NCBI GenBank assembly: GCA_015478945.1
Contig: JABUQX010097548.1
Location: 15,001-79,000, forward strand
From: Trachelipus rathkii
Taxonomy: Eukaryota; Arthropoda; Malacostraca; Isopoda; Trachelipodidae
Direction: 5' to 3'
Length of the DNA stretch: 64,000 nucleotides
This document shows positions 13,215 through 23,990 of the stretch, piece by piece. Position numbers and translations under genes: made by a program. Numbering within the stretch: the stretch's first letter is position 1; every line of letters starts with the position of its first letter. Under the pieces are notes generated by a model. That model made no database searches and was not told the DNA's origin. It saw only the letters and a program-made list of their open reading frames with translations.

Positions 13215-14835
13215 GGATTTCTATTGAAGTTTCAACCTGAAGACCCATTGACACCCTTCTTGTATCATGACTCCACGTCACTTAGTTTAAAAACTTTAAT
13301 GAAACAGAAAATAATAAAACCAGAAATTTATGTTCAACTTACAAGATTTTAATAAAAATTAACTTTAAAGAAAAAAAACAAGACTTTAGAAATAGAAAAT
13401 ATGGACCTGTATCATACAGCAAAAGAGGAATAGACATGACAACCGCGAAGACTGAAACTCCGAGAACATTCTTAAAAATTAGAAAGATGTATGGAATTCT
13501 GCAAGTACTTGTATCAGAAGTTAGTCAGAAAGAAATCTCTTAAACTATTCCATACCATAAGATAAACTTGTTTGTCAGCCGAACGGCTAAGCCTTATCTA
13601 ATAAATCTGAAAGAACATTAAGTATGTGTGTTGGAAAAATTCACTTGAATATCAGCCGAATTTGAGTTGGTGGTTCGCGGTGATATAATCAAATGAGCGA
13701 TTATGGACTTTTAGTATCTAATTCCATTTCGTCCTTAACTTCTTGAAATTTGCTACAGACAGCTAGACTTGATCAACTTTGCATTGCAAATTTTTAAAAA
13801 TGAAAACGAGTCAAAAAGAAAACAAACAAACTTATGTTGATTAGAAACCCTCTGAATACAATCAGAATGATTCTGTAGAATAGATTTCTACAAACTTCAC
13901 GTTGACTACAAGAAAAATTTGATTCCCTTGAAACCATACGTTGCCTTCAAAAACAGCATCGCCGATGAAATCAAAAATATTGGAGGGGTTGATTATTGTA
14001 TTACAAATGAGATGATGGCATACTGCCGCAATGCTTCTTCAAAGTATAAAACATACTTAAAAGAAACACTGATGCCAAAGAGCCAAAACTCTGGAAGGCT
14101 GCAAAAAAAAAACAAAAAAAAAAAAAAAATAAGGAAATTAAGACAGCTGAGATAAGAGACTGAAGAAGTAAAGAGAAATATTGTCAAACAGACAAAAAAC
14201 AACCAACTTCATATTTTAGAAGAAAAAATAGCTTTTATTAAAGAGATGATAGATGGTAGAATTTTTTTAAGATTATTATTATTTTCTATATTTTTTTAGA
14301 ATTAAATAACTTTTATTGGTATATAGAGAAAAGAAAAATATTTTTATTCATTTTAGAGAAAAGAATTGCAAAGTTTTAATATTTCTTGTTGTACTTTGTT
14401 TTATGTAAATTTTATTATTGAATAAAGTAAAAAAGAAAAGGGAAAAATGAAAGCAAAAGCCGGCGACACTGCGTAAAAACATATTTGCGATTATTTAGAA
14501 AATTAATTGATTGTGTTTATAACTTTAGTTATATAAATAATTTTGGAAGTCTGCTTTAAAAAATTTTCAATGCAAATAAATAACAATTTCACTTGTAAAA
14601 ATTGACAAATGTATGATCTCATTTAAATTTTGTGAAAGACTGGACCAAGAAAACTTGTTTATGGGCATGGTTAGACAGGGTGGCTCTGGAGGCTTTCATC
14701 TTTCAACCTTCTATTGATAACAAAGAAAAAATGGGGATGTTTTTTATCAACTTTTAGTCCAGGGAAAATTTTTGAAGAACAGGGAAAAAACAGGGAAAAC
14801 ACAGGAATTTTGAAAATTCAACCTTGGTCTCACCT
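11955..14835. mobile_element. Insertion of unknown family inside LINE copy B
   Basis: This 2.8-kb block interrupts the LINE between its endonuclease and RT halves. Both ends carry clustered ACAGGGAAAA-type motifs in the same orientation: about 12050-12125 on the left and 14755-14810 on the right, so direct rather than inverted. The interior has short decayed plus-strand coding stretches: a Lys/Arg/Ser-rich one at about 12625-12813, and one at about 13919-14155 that begins with a plausible globular segment (KNSIADEIKNIGG...) and runs into a Lys-rich tail. An A-tract of about 45 lies at 13169-13213 and an AATAAA near 14419. I cannot name the family; a degraded DNA transposon or a processed repeat are both possible. 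Confidence 0.45.
13169..13213 (+). repeat. Poly(A) tract of about 45
   Basis: An uninterrupted run of A inside the insertion at 12.0-14.8 kb. It could be the tail of a retroposed sequence ending here, or homopolymer expansion. Confidence 0.9.
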
Positions 14836-14839
14836 TATT

Positions 14840-15910
14840 AACCACGCTTCTGTTTCTTACTTGAATTAACCGCTTGTTCACCCTTCATTCCACCACCACT
14901 GTTAATATTTCTTACTTCCTACTTAGCACATCCACATCTTCTTTTGCACTGCTAACAATTCATCTCCTTCATTTGCTCCCCATTTGTTCAGTTTCAACTT
15001 GTCACATTCAACTGATTTACCTTTGCGAGCGTTCCTATAACGACAGTATCCGTAATTACCTTTGAAATCACTTTAATTCTCACTCTTAATTTACCCAATC
15101 CTTCCGTATCACCATTCCTCTACCATCCAAACCCCCACTAACTAATTGTACATAGAACAAACAACTAATTATCGTAATCCAATTCCCTAAACCACTCACT
15201 GATTTAAACATCCAAACAATACTCAACATCTCCCTTACACACAAAACATCATCACTTTCCTTCCGATACACTCTACCATAACCAACATCTAGTCTATACT
15301 CTATGGATACCTCTTATGGTTTAAAAGAGTAACGTACACACAAACTCTCTCTCCTCACAGAAATCCATCACCTTCCTACCATTATCATTTTCTCCGACCC
15401 CCAAACACCTGTACTATACCATCCTTTTACTTATACCTATCCAAACACTTCAGGTCCCCAACACTATCAATCTGAAGCTACCTACTCACCCCATACCAAA
15501 CATCATTCAGATTATCCAAAAAATCGTTACCCTCTTCAAAGTTTCCCTCAGAAGGACCATACGTCACAAACCAACATAACCCTGACTCTGCAAACTTAAA
15601 TTAACCATTAGAATTCATAGGACGTCACACACACAAGTATCATACCATAGATCATATCACACAGTCACTACATCAATTGCAACCTTCTCTCCCCCGCTCT
15701 TCCTTTCCACACCAGCACACACAGACACATTTCACACCACACCACATCATTTTCCTCACCGTGCCTTTCATCATTTGTTTCCGTAAAAGCGAACAATCCA
15801 AATTTCCCTTTCTTAATAATCAGTCACCTCTACTTCTTCTTCTCAACATTTATATTCTTTGACATTCCAATCTAACCTACGATTCATACCCACATTCGCC
15901 GAAAATTAGA
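14840..15910 (-). pseudogene. LINE ORF2 endonuclease domain, degenerate, copy B
   Basis: Minus-strand frames recover an apurinic-endonuclease-like N-terminal half of the same LINE. From 15.9 toward 14.9 kb there are a decayed WCG/VWC-type segment, a GRKVMDFCEERE segment (about 15375-15340), and a later D.V segment of the SDHH region. The order endonuclease then RT, both on the minus strand, joins this to the RT at 9.9-11.95 kb. Possible 5' flank or UTR of the element extends to about 16100. Frames are broken throughout. Confidence 0.65.
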
Positions 15911-16099
15911 CGGCGTTTACGGCGATCACGACCTTTACCGAGGCATGCATTAGCATTCCTAGCAAGAGATAGGTGATAGTGGGCAGCCAAGCCCAACTAC
16001 CCCCGTCACCTTTTCGGTTCTACGACACGCAGAGACTCACGACTGTGGGCAATTCTTTCTCCAACACATAGGGTATGAGTAGTAAGGGATGTCTTGTAA

Positions 16100-18420
16100 G
16101 GATAAATCTAAAGTAGGTAAGCTGTGTACTTTAAAGATGCGTATATGATATTTGGATAACAGGTGGTCAGTAAAATGTTGCCTGAGAGATAGGTGTGTGA
16201 AGAATATGAACGCAAAGAGAAAGACGCACCATTTAAAATGGGACGTAATTTCATCGCTCGAGGTATGGCGTGTTACTCTTATTAAAAGGTCACGTTCCCT
16301 ATTTATATCTTATTAGGTACTAATCTTATTTCTTATTATTTATAAGATTATATAATATCTATATAGATATATATATAATTATATATAACTAAATAGTTTA
16401 CTATTATATTATATATAATATATATTATGCATACATTAGATACTTATAACTATTAATTATATATAGTTCAATATATAGTATATAAATATATATATATATT
16501 TTATATAAATATACTTATATATACGATAATAAAATCATTAGTATCCAAAAGGACAAAGAGTTTTCCCAACATCGTCGTCGAACTACCGAGTAAATTGTAT
16601 GGATAAGGATCGAGCGGAACACGGACTTTCCATGAGTAGATGGCCGGCGAGTCTATTGGAGAAAGTTCCATGATACGATCTTTCGCTCACCATGGTTTAC
16701 TGAAACTTCATATATACTATCTTTCAAATAAAGTATTCGCCTCAGTGGGATAACATCAGATTTATTATTAACCCTCCTTTTTCTAATTTTCTAACTTTCT
16801 AGCATTTTCAATAGTCTTACAATGCGCTTAATACCTTTCCGTACAATAAAGATTATTGTTATCGCCTACACATTATTTCACACAATAAAAGGTCGTATTA
16901 TCATATGTACCATGACATATCTACTACAACTATCTCTGTTAAAAGAAATGACGCCTATATTACTATTTGTTCCGCAAAGCAGCTTATTATCTCTCGTCTA
17001 TCAACAGGAATGCCCCCCTCCCCAAACAACACATTTATGCAATAATTATAAGTGCCTCTTTTTAATCATTCATTAGTTCTATATCTTGCTCTGGTAAGCA
17101 TTGATCATTCCCATTTTAAAACTATTAAAGATTGCATACCGATTTGCTTTATTTGGTCAATTCACAATTTTCATTTCTTTGCTAGTGTTAGGCTAAATAT
17201 GGCAACAAATATTTATGCAAATATTAATGATGAAATCACTTTATCATTCTGTGATTTTAATTCACTTTTGAATTTTTTTATAATAATATAATATTGTCAA
17301 TTTTCAAATCTTATGACCTTAAATTAGGGAATGTGCCAAAGTATTTGGATATTGGCCATTTCCCGTAATGATTGGCTCGCCAAGCGGATTGCATTTAGCC
17401 AGTATGGTATTAGTCAAAATGTAGTCAATACGTGTTCAGTTATTAAAATTTGATTTAAAAAAATACGGGCAAATATTAGGTACAATATGTTAATGCCTTC
17501 CCTTGCAAATTTCCTGATTTACGAGAAGGGTTTAAATTAAGAAATAAGGTCGGTCTTTTCATACCTCTTTAAGAAACTGTTTTAAATTTACATGGTATGA
17601 ACACAAATTAAAGGAAGTTGTGGGTATCTTCTGAAACTTCCTTATGAGTATTGGTCATTAGGCCAGTGTAGAGCATCTCGATATGTAGATGTTATTTTGG
17701 GATTGGACCGAACAGAATATTGCGAAGTCTTTTGGCCAATCGCTCATATTACCTTTTGAACATTATTTTTTTACGATATTTTGTATAACATTAAATGCTG
17801 TGAGGCTGTATATTATTTTCTTTTTTTCATTTCGTTATAATTTATGTAATATTGATATTGATATTTCTTGATTATCTCTTGCACATTATTATGTAATTAG
17901 GTAGAAAACAATTGCAAAGCAGAAACTAAATTATGTTAAGTAATATGTGGTCTTGAGTTCTTATTACTAAAGATTGCATGACGTGAAAATTGTCATAGTT
18001 TAGCCCTAAAGTACTAATCGAGTATTATAATGCAATGGTAAATGGGAAAAATGAGTTACTGTGCCATTTGGGAAATGTTAAATGGTATTATGTAAGTAAT
18101 AATGACACTATGTTGTCTTAAGTGTATGTTTGTTGGGTTATGCTTTGAAGTGTGATTTGTGTGATGTATGTTTTGGTAAGAGCGTATATTAATAAATATG
18201 ACAGATAAACTACTTACATAAGAACTTTTAAATGTAACTTTTTGTAAGTTGTATAGAATAGTGTACTTAGTTGATATTGTGAAAAGATGACTTGATTGTA
18301 TGACTCTTGATGAAAATTATGATGTTAAAATGTTGATCGATTCGCTATGGTAGTAGTGAAACTTCTTTTAGAGTCTTTTTTAGGTAATTGGAAAATTTTA
18401 TCAAGTTGATAGAAATTTTT
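16100..18420. other. AT-rich DNA without recognised genes
   Basis: Contains an imperfect (TA)n block at about 16340-16530. The short open frames at 16822-17291 are AT-driven and show no family signature. The stretch from about 17.6 to 18.4 kb may be the decayed reverse-transcriptase half of the Penelope-like element that follows, but I could not find its catalytic motifs. Confidence 0.6.
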
Positions 18421-18429
18421 TTTTCTGTG

Positions 18430-18995
18430 AGTATTTAAGAGCCATGCAATTATGCAGCCCTAACCCTCTTGATGATGAGCTTAAATTTACTATAAATTCA
18501 TTTTGATCACTATTCTGCCTTAATTATCTTATAAATAAAGCTTATCATAAGGCAAAGAAAAACTTTACTCAACAGACGCTGCCAATTCCAACAGATTTGT
18601 TGAAAATGGTGAAATAAATGGTGATCTCTTGTATATTGCCCTAATATGAAGCAAATTCTGTCTAACATGGTGTTTGTTCTCAGTGCAGAATATCCAAAAT
18701 ACTCTTAAGAAAAAATTCCTATCAAAATCACAATTTGAATGTAAGGAATATAATACAGGAAGTTATAACATAAACTGTGGGAATTGTGACAGAAAATAAT
18801 TTGGAAAGACTGATGACTTTAAGAGACGCATATATCATCGTAAGTATAAATTAGTGAGTGGCTATCGAAATTCAGTCTTATGCAAACCATGTAATTGATA
18901 TGAATTCTATAAAAATTTGTTTTTTTCTTGTAATAATGTAGAAAATAAAAAATTCCTTGAATCATTTATTATTGAAAATACAAAAATTTCAAGAA
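18430..18995 (+). pseudogene. Penelope-like element, 3' part with GIY-YIG endonuclease
   Basis: A plus frame near 18440-18540 gives RAMQLCSPNPLDDE, matching the Penelope RT C-terminal pattern with an R-A and a later D/E-E, then a helical segment with KAYHKAKK. After a spacer, about 18740-18990 reads like a GIY-YIG type endonuclease: CGNCDRK, an eroded Y-I-G step (now F-G-K-T), DDFKRRIYHRKYK, and a final FLESFIIEN segment. The first Y of the GIY is retained in the order G-S-Y-N-I. In-frame stops and lost residues make it inactive. It lies immediately left of the boundary to the gene-dense region. Confidence 0.65.
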
Positions 18996-19122
18996 AAACC
19001 ATGATGATATAAAAATCGAAAATTTTAAAATAATTTATTAAAATATAAATTATTACAAGAATCTTCTCATCAATAAATATATAAATTTGGAGCTTTAGCG
19101 ATCCAACAAAATTGTTCAGAGT

Positions 19123-19326
19123 TTAAATGTTTAATTTCCTCCCTCTCTTTTGTCTTTTTACACTTGAATAAAGATCCAGCAAGTGTACGGATCGAAACCT
19201 CGGGTTATATTTTTGTTCCATTTTTTTTAATTTATTGTGACTCCGTTTTAATTTTAATGTACTTAATGTTTTTCGCGAATTACGGGCTTGTGCGTTTTTT
19301 ATCGTTTTTTTGTCTTTCTCTCGCAT
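19123..19326 (-). CDS. Small basic ORF, 67 aa, unknown
   Basis: ATG at 19326, open to a stop at 19123. The product is Lys/Arg-rich, hydrophilic along its N-terminal two thirds, and ends in a further basic cluster. It could be a small nucleic-acid-binding protein or a chance frame. It lies at the junction between host-like repeats and the gene-dense region and is transcribed away from the large acidic gene. No family recognised. Confidence 0.3.
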   Translation of the reverse strand: MREKDKKTIKNAQARNSRKTLSTLKLKRSHNKLKKMEQKYNPRFRSVHLLDLYSSVKRQKRGRKLNI

Positions 19327-19592
19327 CCGACCTTCCGTGATTAATGATCATGTGGCAAAGTTGTATTTTCAAAAGAATTGCGACTGAAGTTAAATAACAT
19401 TGATAGTCTGATTTTTCTTTTTTAAATACCGTAAGAATTTTTATAGTAATATTTGTTTTGCTTCATAAGGATGATGTTTCCAAAAATGAAATATGAAAAC
19501 ATCTCATCTTCAGAAGAAATATGTTATAAGATGTGTTGGGAGGGAAAACTTTAAATCACAAATATGAAAAACATTAAAATGATCATTAATAG

Positions 19593-21437
19593 TTTTTCTG
19601 CTCGGCTAGTAACGATGAAAAATTAATAGTACACCAAACACCGAAAAAGCTCGATTTCAAAAATAACTCCGCGCCATCAATAGACGAACATCGATCTGAT
19701 TTTTTAATAGCGGACGACGTTAATTCCCCAATTGATGGAAAGAAAGACAAACATATAATTGGAAATAGATGTGCTGACATCGCTTCCGACTCGTACAAAA
19801 ATATAAATAGTCCTTATCAAGAGCTATATTCTCCAGACTGCAAATTCGACGAAAAAAGTGACACCTCTAATGAAAATAATCTTTTGTTGAGCAATAAAAT
19901 TCAATCAGCACATGGATCAGAAAACTCGGAAGAAGATGAGGAAGAATATAATGAGCAGGACGGGACGGAGGAAAGGGAAGATGAAACAAATGATACCGAG
20001 GAATTGGGAATTTCCAGAACGTTACTTTCTGCGCTTAAAAAAGCTAAATATTTAAACTCTAATGATATCGAAGTTATTAAACGCCAATACAAATGCGATT
20101 TCGGAAACAACAGCGACGAAACTGATGTCGTTGCTAAAAATACGAATAACGACCAACATTATGAGGAGGTTTGTTACGAGAGCGAAAATTATGATGAGAT
20201 GCATCAAAAAGAGGAGAAATCAGAAACCCGTCGTAGTTCAAAAAAAAAATTAGACAAATATTATGAAAATACTGATCATAATGAGCCAGAGTTCTCGTTC
20301 TTAATGCCGAATGATAAAAGAGTTCAGGAATATCTCCTCGAGGCTGAAGAAGATTCCAAAAGATTTAATTTAGAACTGAAGAAGTACATGAGAGGAAGAT
20401 TTAAGACTTTATACGAACATAAAAATTATTTGCTAGAAGATGTTAGCGACGCAATAGAAACACCTGAAAGTTTTAAAATTGAAGAAACGAAAATATCGAA
20501 CCAGGAAAACCTCAATAATGGTTCTAAGGCACTCGACAGATATTCACCGATCAATTCCAGTCAAAATGTCGATGAATTCGAATACGACGGTGACGATGAA
20601 AGTTGCGGTAACGACGGCGATCACGGCAAGGATAGCGACGACGAGGATAGCATCGGGCTCAGCAACGACAATGAGGATGGCGTCGGCCACAGTGGCGACG
20701 ATGAGGGTAGCGTCGGCCACAACAGCGACGATAAAAACGACGACGACAGGTATAGCAACGAACCGACACCTCATTTCATCTACCCTGAAATTGAAATCGA
20801 ACGTATTGAAGATGCGAGCAAATTAAAAAATCAATCAGATAAAAAGTCTATTAATAATAATAATAATAACGACGAAGAGAATCGTATCTTAGCGATGAAC
20901 GATAGTATTCATGGACTTAAAAATAGAGAATATGCCGATGATAGTAACGATATCGACTTGTCAACGTTTTTAGTTTCCAACCCCACCGCGCAAAGTGAAA
21001 GTTTTAACGTTGGCGCCGATGATATCGTTTCTTTTCCCGTTACTCTCCAATCCAATAATAAGGGTGAGCGAATAGAAGGTCAAGTAGAACGACCAGAAAA
21101 AGAGAGCGAAAAGGAAAAGTCAGGATTGAAATGGAACCGAAAAAATGGGGAAGTGAACGAAAGTTCATTGAAACCACTTTCCCCCTCAGAAGTAAATATT
21201 TCAAATATTTCTCCGCCAACTTTGCAAAGTATCGCAACAACCGAAGAAAATGAAGAACGTGTTTCAACTATAAATAAAATGCCTAATAACCCTATATTTG
21301 AATATGTAACCGAGGGAGATATTGGCCAGAAAACAGACAAAATAAAAGCGATTCCGATACCTCATCCCTTCGTTACAATAATTTTCCTAGATCAAAAAAT
21401 CATATTCAAAAATCCACACGCCTTTCTCCGATATTAA
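19593..21437 (+). CDS. Large acidic, low-complexity protein, N-terminal part of a split gene
   Basis: The frame is open from 19593 (just after adjacent TAA and TAG codons) to TAA at 21435. There is no in-frame ATG near the beginning; a TTG at 19884 is only one possible start. Either the first exon or start lies upstream in another frame (ATGs at 19486 and 19564 are one frame off), or a base is missing. The protein is dominated by Asp, Glu, Ser, Asn and Lys, with an acidic stretch near the TTG start (EEDEEEYNEQ). It has three imperfect ten-residue Asp/Gly/His repeats encoded at about 20634-20730, an Asn run at about 20855, and few hydrophobic segments. No catalytic domain seen. The reading frame appears to continue in the next entry after a frame change near 21370-21435. 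Function unknown; a disordered structural or regulatory protein is the best description. Confidence 0.6.
   Translation, partial: FFCSASNDEKLIVHQTPKKLDFKNNSAPSIDEHRSDFLIADDVNSPIDGKKDKHIIGNRCADIASDSYKNINSPYQELYSPDCKFDEKSDTSNENNLLLSNKIQSAHGSENSEEDEEEYNEQDGTEEREDETNDTEELGISRTLLSALKKAKYLNSNDIEVIKRQYKCDFGNNSDETDVVAKNTNNDQHYEEVCYESENYDEMHQKEEKSETRRSSKKKLDKYYENTDHNEPEFSFLMPNDKRVQEYLLEAEEDSKRFNLELKKYMRGRFKTLYEHKNYLLEDVSDAIETPESFKIEETKISNQENLNNGSKALDRYSPINSSQNVDEFEYDGDDESCGNDGDHGKDSDDEDSIGLSNDNEDGVGHSGDDEGSVGHNSDDKNDDDRYSNEPTPHFIYPEIEIERIEDASKLKNQSDKKSINNNNNNDEENRILAMNDSIHGLKNREYADDSNDIDLSTFLVSNPTAQSESFNVGADDIVSFPVTLQSNNKGERIEGQVERPEKESEKEKSGLKWNRKNGEVNESSLKPLSPSEVNISNISPPTLQSIATTEENEERVSTINKMPNNPIFEYVTEGDIGQKTDKIKAIPIPHPFVTIIFLDQKIIFKNPHAFLRY
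20634..20730 (+). repeat. 30-bp imperfect coding repeat (about 3 units)
   Basis: Three consecutive units of ten codons with the consensus Asp-Asx-Glu-x-x-Val/Ile-Gly-His/Leu-Ser/Asn-x inside the acidic ORF. The block is noticeably richer in GC and CpG than its flanks. Confidence 0.75.
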
Positions 21438-22723
21438 ATGTTACCCGTTTTCCTGATCCTCCCTTAGAGGCTGATGAAAGACACCTCGCCGAATATGTTA
21501 ATAATTACGAAGGTTATGAGAATGTCGCTTTTCAATCTAATAAAGAAAACGATCACGCTGCCCATGAAATTGCTGATAAAGACGCTATTGGCTCTTTTAA
21601 AAAGGGAGAACCTGGCAACGTTTTTATGTCGTTTTTTGCATCAGAACCGGCCGTCTTCGACGATAAATGCGATAATAAATGTTTCTCGGGGTCGAATATT
21701 AAGTCTAGCTGCACCAGTGAAATCGAAAATAACGAAATTCTATTAAAAAATAATAAAAAAATCCAAGATTCAACATCCAGAGGTAAACTTCAAGAAGACG
21801 CGCTTGAAACTAATTATAATGATTTCAAATCTACCTTTTCAATGGGTTCTTATTTAAAAAACTTTTTCGCTAAAAAATTTGAAGAAAAGGCGAGCGAAAT
21901 TTATGAGTTTGGTCCGACAATAGTCAATTTGCTTAAACACGGTACGGATGAATCGTACGAATGCGTTTCAATGCTCCTGAAAGAAGAAAATGACTTTAAA
22001 AGTCTCGAAAAGGGAATCAATAAGGAATGGTTTGATGCTCACGGAGAATGTATGTTATTTGTAAAACCATTTACTGGGTTTGATAACGAGGAAGGAAATG
22101 GATTTCCAGAAGATGCTCTCGATAAGGCTAAAATTTTAAAAAAGGCATTTTCAAAAAAACAAAATCTTTTGTTAATGTCAATTGGGTTTTTCAGGATCGC
22201 GCGAATCGTTTCCGAAAAATTCTGGGATGAATGTCAAAGAAAGAAAAAAACTATCGCTTTGAAAACTAGTGGCGATAGCTCGAACAGGGAGAGGAGATCG
22301 TTGAGAGCCAAAAAACGCGTTTGGAATAGCTTTTATTCTTCTCATTCCGAATATATTAGTCAAAGTGAATCAAATAAGGAAGCGGAGTTCGAAAGAATGA
22401 GTCCCGATGCTCGAGGCGATAATATTGTTAATAATAACGATGGTGATGAAAGAGGAAGCGAAATGGAATTCTTTCTGTCTTTCATTGATTTTGTAGTAGA
22501 AACCATGCAAAATATTCTAATCGACACTTCAATGGAGGTGTGTAAACTGGCGAATTCGATTGGAATAGGTTTAGATTTTTTCGAATTCGATAAAGTTTTT
22601 ATAAATAGTTCGGAATATGAAAGTGTCAAAAAAGTAAATGAAACAATGAATTGCTCTAGTTCATTTTATGTTGATCATATGTCCAAAAAAATAAAGTTCT
22701 ACTCTCAATTAGATCGATTATGA
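21437..22723 (+). CDS. C-terminal part of the split acidic gene
   Basis: This frame is open from before 21437 to TGA at 22721, with the first in-frame ATG at 21626. Sequence of coding quality extends upstream of that ATG through 21437 and for some codons into the end of the preceding ORF, which argues that the two ORFs are one gene broken by a single-base shift near 21370-21435. Together they would span about 3.1 kb. The part from about 21840 on is less disordered, with hydrophobic-patterned segments at 21840-22000 and 22460-22720, a Lys-rich cluster at 22230, and an Arg/Lys cluster at 22290. No known domain recognised and no transmembrane segment evident. Confidence 0.6.
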   Translation, partial: NVTRFPDPPLEADERHLAEYVNNYEGYENVAFQSNKENDHAAHEIADKDAIGSFKKGEPGNVFMSFFASEPAVFDDKCDNKCFSGSNIKSSCTSEIENNEILLKNNKKIQDSTSRGKLQEDALETNYNDFKSTFSMGSYLKNFFAKKFEEKASEIYEFGPTIVNLLKHGTDESYECVSMLLKEENDFKSLEKGINKEWFDAHGECMLFVKPFTGFDNEEGNGFPEDALDKAKILKKAFSKKQNLLLMSIGFFRIARIVSEKFWDECQRKKKTIALKTSGDSSNRERRSLRAKKRVWNSFYSSHSEYISQSESNKEAEFERMSPDARGDNIVNNNDGDERGSEMEFFLSFIDFVVETMQNILIDTSMEVCKLANSIGIGLDFFEFDKVFINSSEYESVKKVNETMNCSSSFYVDHMSKKIKFYSQLDRL

Positions 22724-23385
22724 GTCCGCCGTAGGATGGCCGAACTAAGTGTTTTCAAAAGAAAAGGATTGTTTGAATTTTTAAACCCTGCAGCAGAAAA
22801 AATTTAAGCGCGCCAATAATACCTCCGCCCTTTGAGTTATATTAGGGGAAAAAATAATCGTTTCGTTAATCTCAAAACGATGCGATATTTAGTATTGATA
22901 TTGCTTCCCGAGAGGCCAGTTTGCAATTTTTTCCACCGTCTACCCCCGGGAATGCGTAGGCGAACCTTTAAAATTGTTCCTTGACAGAATCCTGCAAGCG
23001 TGCGATTAAACCAAGCTTTTCCGCTGGTAATGAATCGAGTGAAAAATTTCGCGTTAAAAAGACAATAGATTGGGATTTGTCCGAATCGATGTTTGATTAA
23101 AATACCTGTATACTACGTTTCTAGACTGGCATGAAATGAAAGCTGACTATTAAATAAAGGGTAATAAAAAAGTATAAACCTGAGGTTTTAAATTTCTCTA
23201 ATATACGATTATTATATTCATTCACTTTTTCCCTAAATTTTAAAATTTATGGTTAGGATTAAACTAAAGGAATAATTATAGAATAAAGTAAATATTACAA
23301 ATAAGATTAATTATAAAATAGAAGAAAAATAATAGATATATATTCCTAATCGATGCTCGAGTAAAATAAACAAAACGAATTCTCC
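22724..23385. other. Intergenic stretch
   Basis: No supported gene. A short plus frame at about 22915-23015 has ordinary composition but no start. AATAAA occurs near 23150, too far from the 22723 stop to be a confident 3' end signal for that gene. Confidence 0.5.
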
Positions 23386-23386
23386 T

Positions 23387-23674
23387 CTACGACGCCACAC
23401 GCACCGTTCGTGTGGGATTCAATCCCTGGCGGTTGAAATTATACGAGTGGAATTGCTCGCTTTGCCCATTGAAAAAAATTTTTACAAAGCACAACTCACG
23501 ATAATGCAGCATTTTGGTGATAAGGGAGGTTTCTTTTTCGAATTTATTTACTGATCGTTCGAATACTTTTTTCAAAACAAACATTTGAGGAATCTTCTTC
23601 ATATTTTCTGGCAACCCTGGTGAATAATTTTCCTTCGGGACATTCTTTTTGGTTCTTTTATTTTGTATGTTTCC
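23387..23674 (-). CDS. Hypothetical protein, about 95 codons, no clear start
   Basis: The minus frame is open from 23674, just after two TGA codons, to a stop at 23387. The composition is typical of a globular protein with Lys/Phe-rich helices. The first ATG gives only about 70 residues, so the N-terminus may be missing or shifted. No family recognised. Confidence 0.4.
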   Translation of the reverse strand, partial: GNIQNKRTKKNVPKENYSPGLPENMKKIPQMFVLKKVFERSVNKFEKETSLITKMLHYRELCFVKIFFNGQSEQFHSYNFNRQGLNPTRTVRVAS

Positions 23675-23990
23675 TCATCAACGAAGGGGGCAGAAAATAG
23701 GCTTTTGACGGTTTTCGCTACATTGAACGTAATTACATACATTGTAATGACGTAATTCCTAAGCAGAACTCACGCGTTATCCTCTGATGGTCATCAATTT
23801 TGATAAACTTATTTTCAAAGATTTTATTATGATACTGGGGTTTGCTTTGTGTTCAAAATATTACGTGGTCCCGGGTTCACATTGCTTGTATTGGATATTA
23901 TGGCCAGGATGTGGAAAACGGGAACCTTTTATGTTTCGGTTTGTTTCTTTCCTTCTCTTTTTACTATGCCTCTTTGATGACATGCCGCTT

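Noticed and set aside
13993..14202. 69-codon minus-strand Phe/Leu-rich frame
   Set aside because: Antisense of a Lys-rich, A-rich tract.
20479..20826. Met/Thr/Ala-rich plus frame and the 76-codon minus frame 20544-20774
   Set aside because: Shadows of the acidic ORF, created by the GAC/GGC-rich coding repeat.
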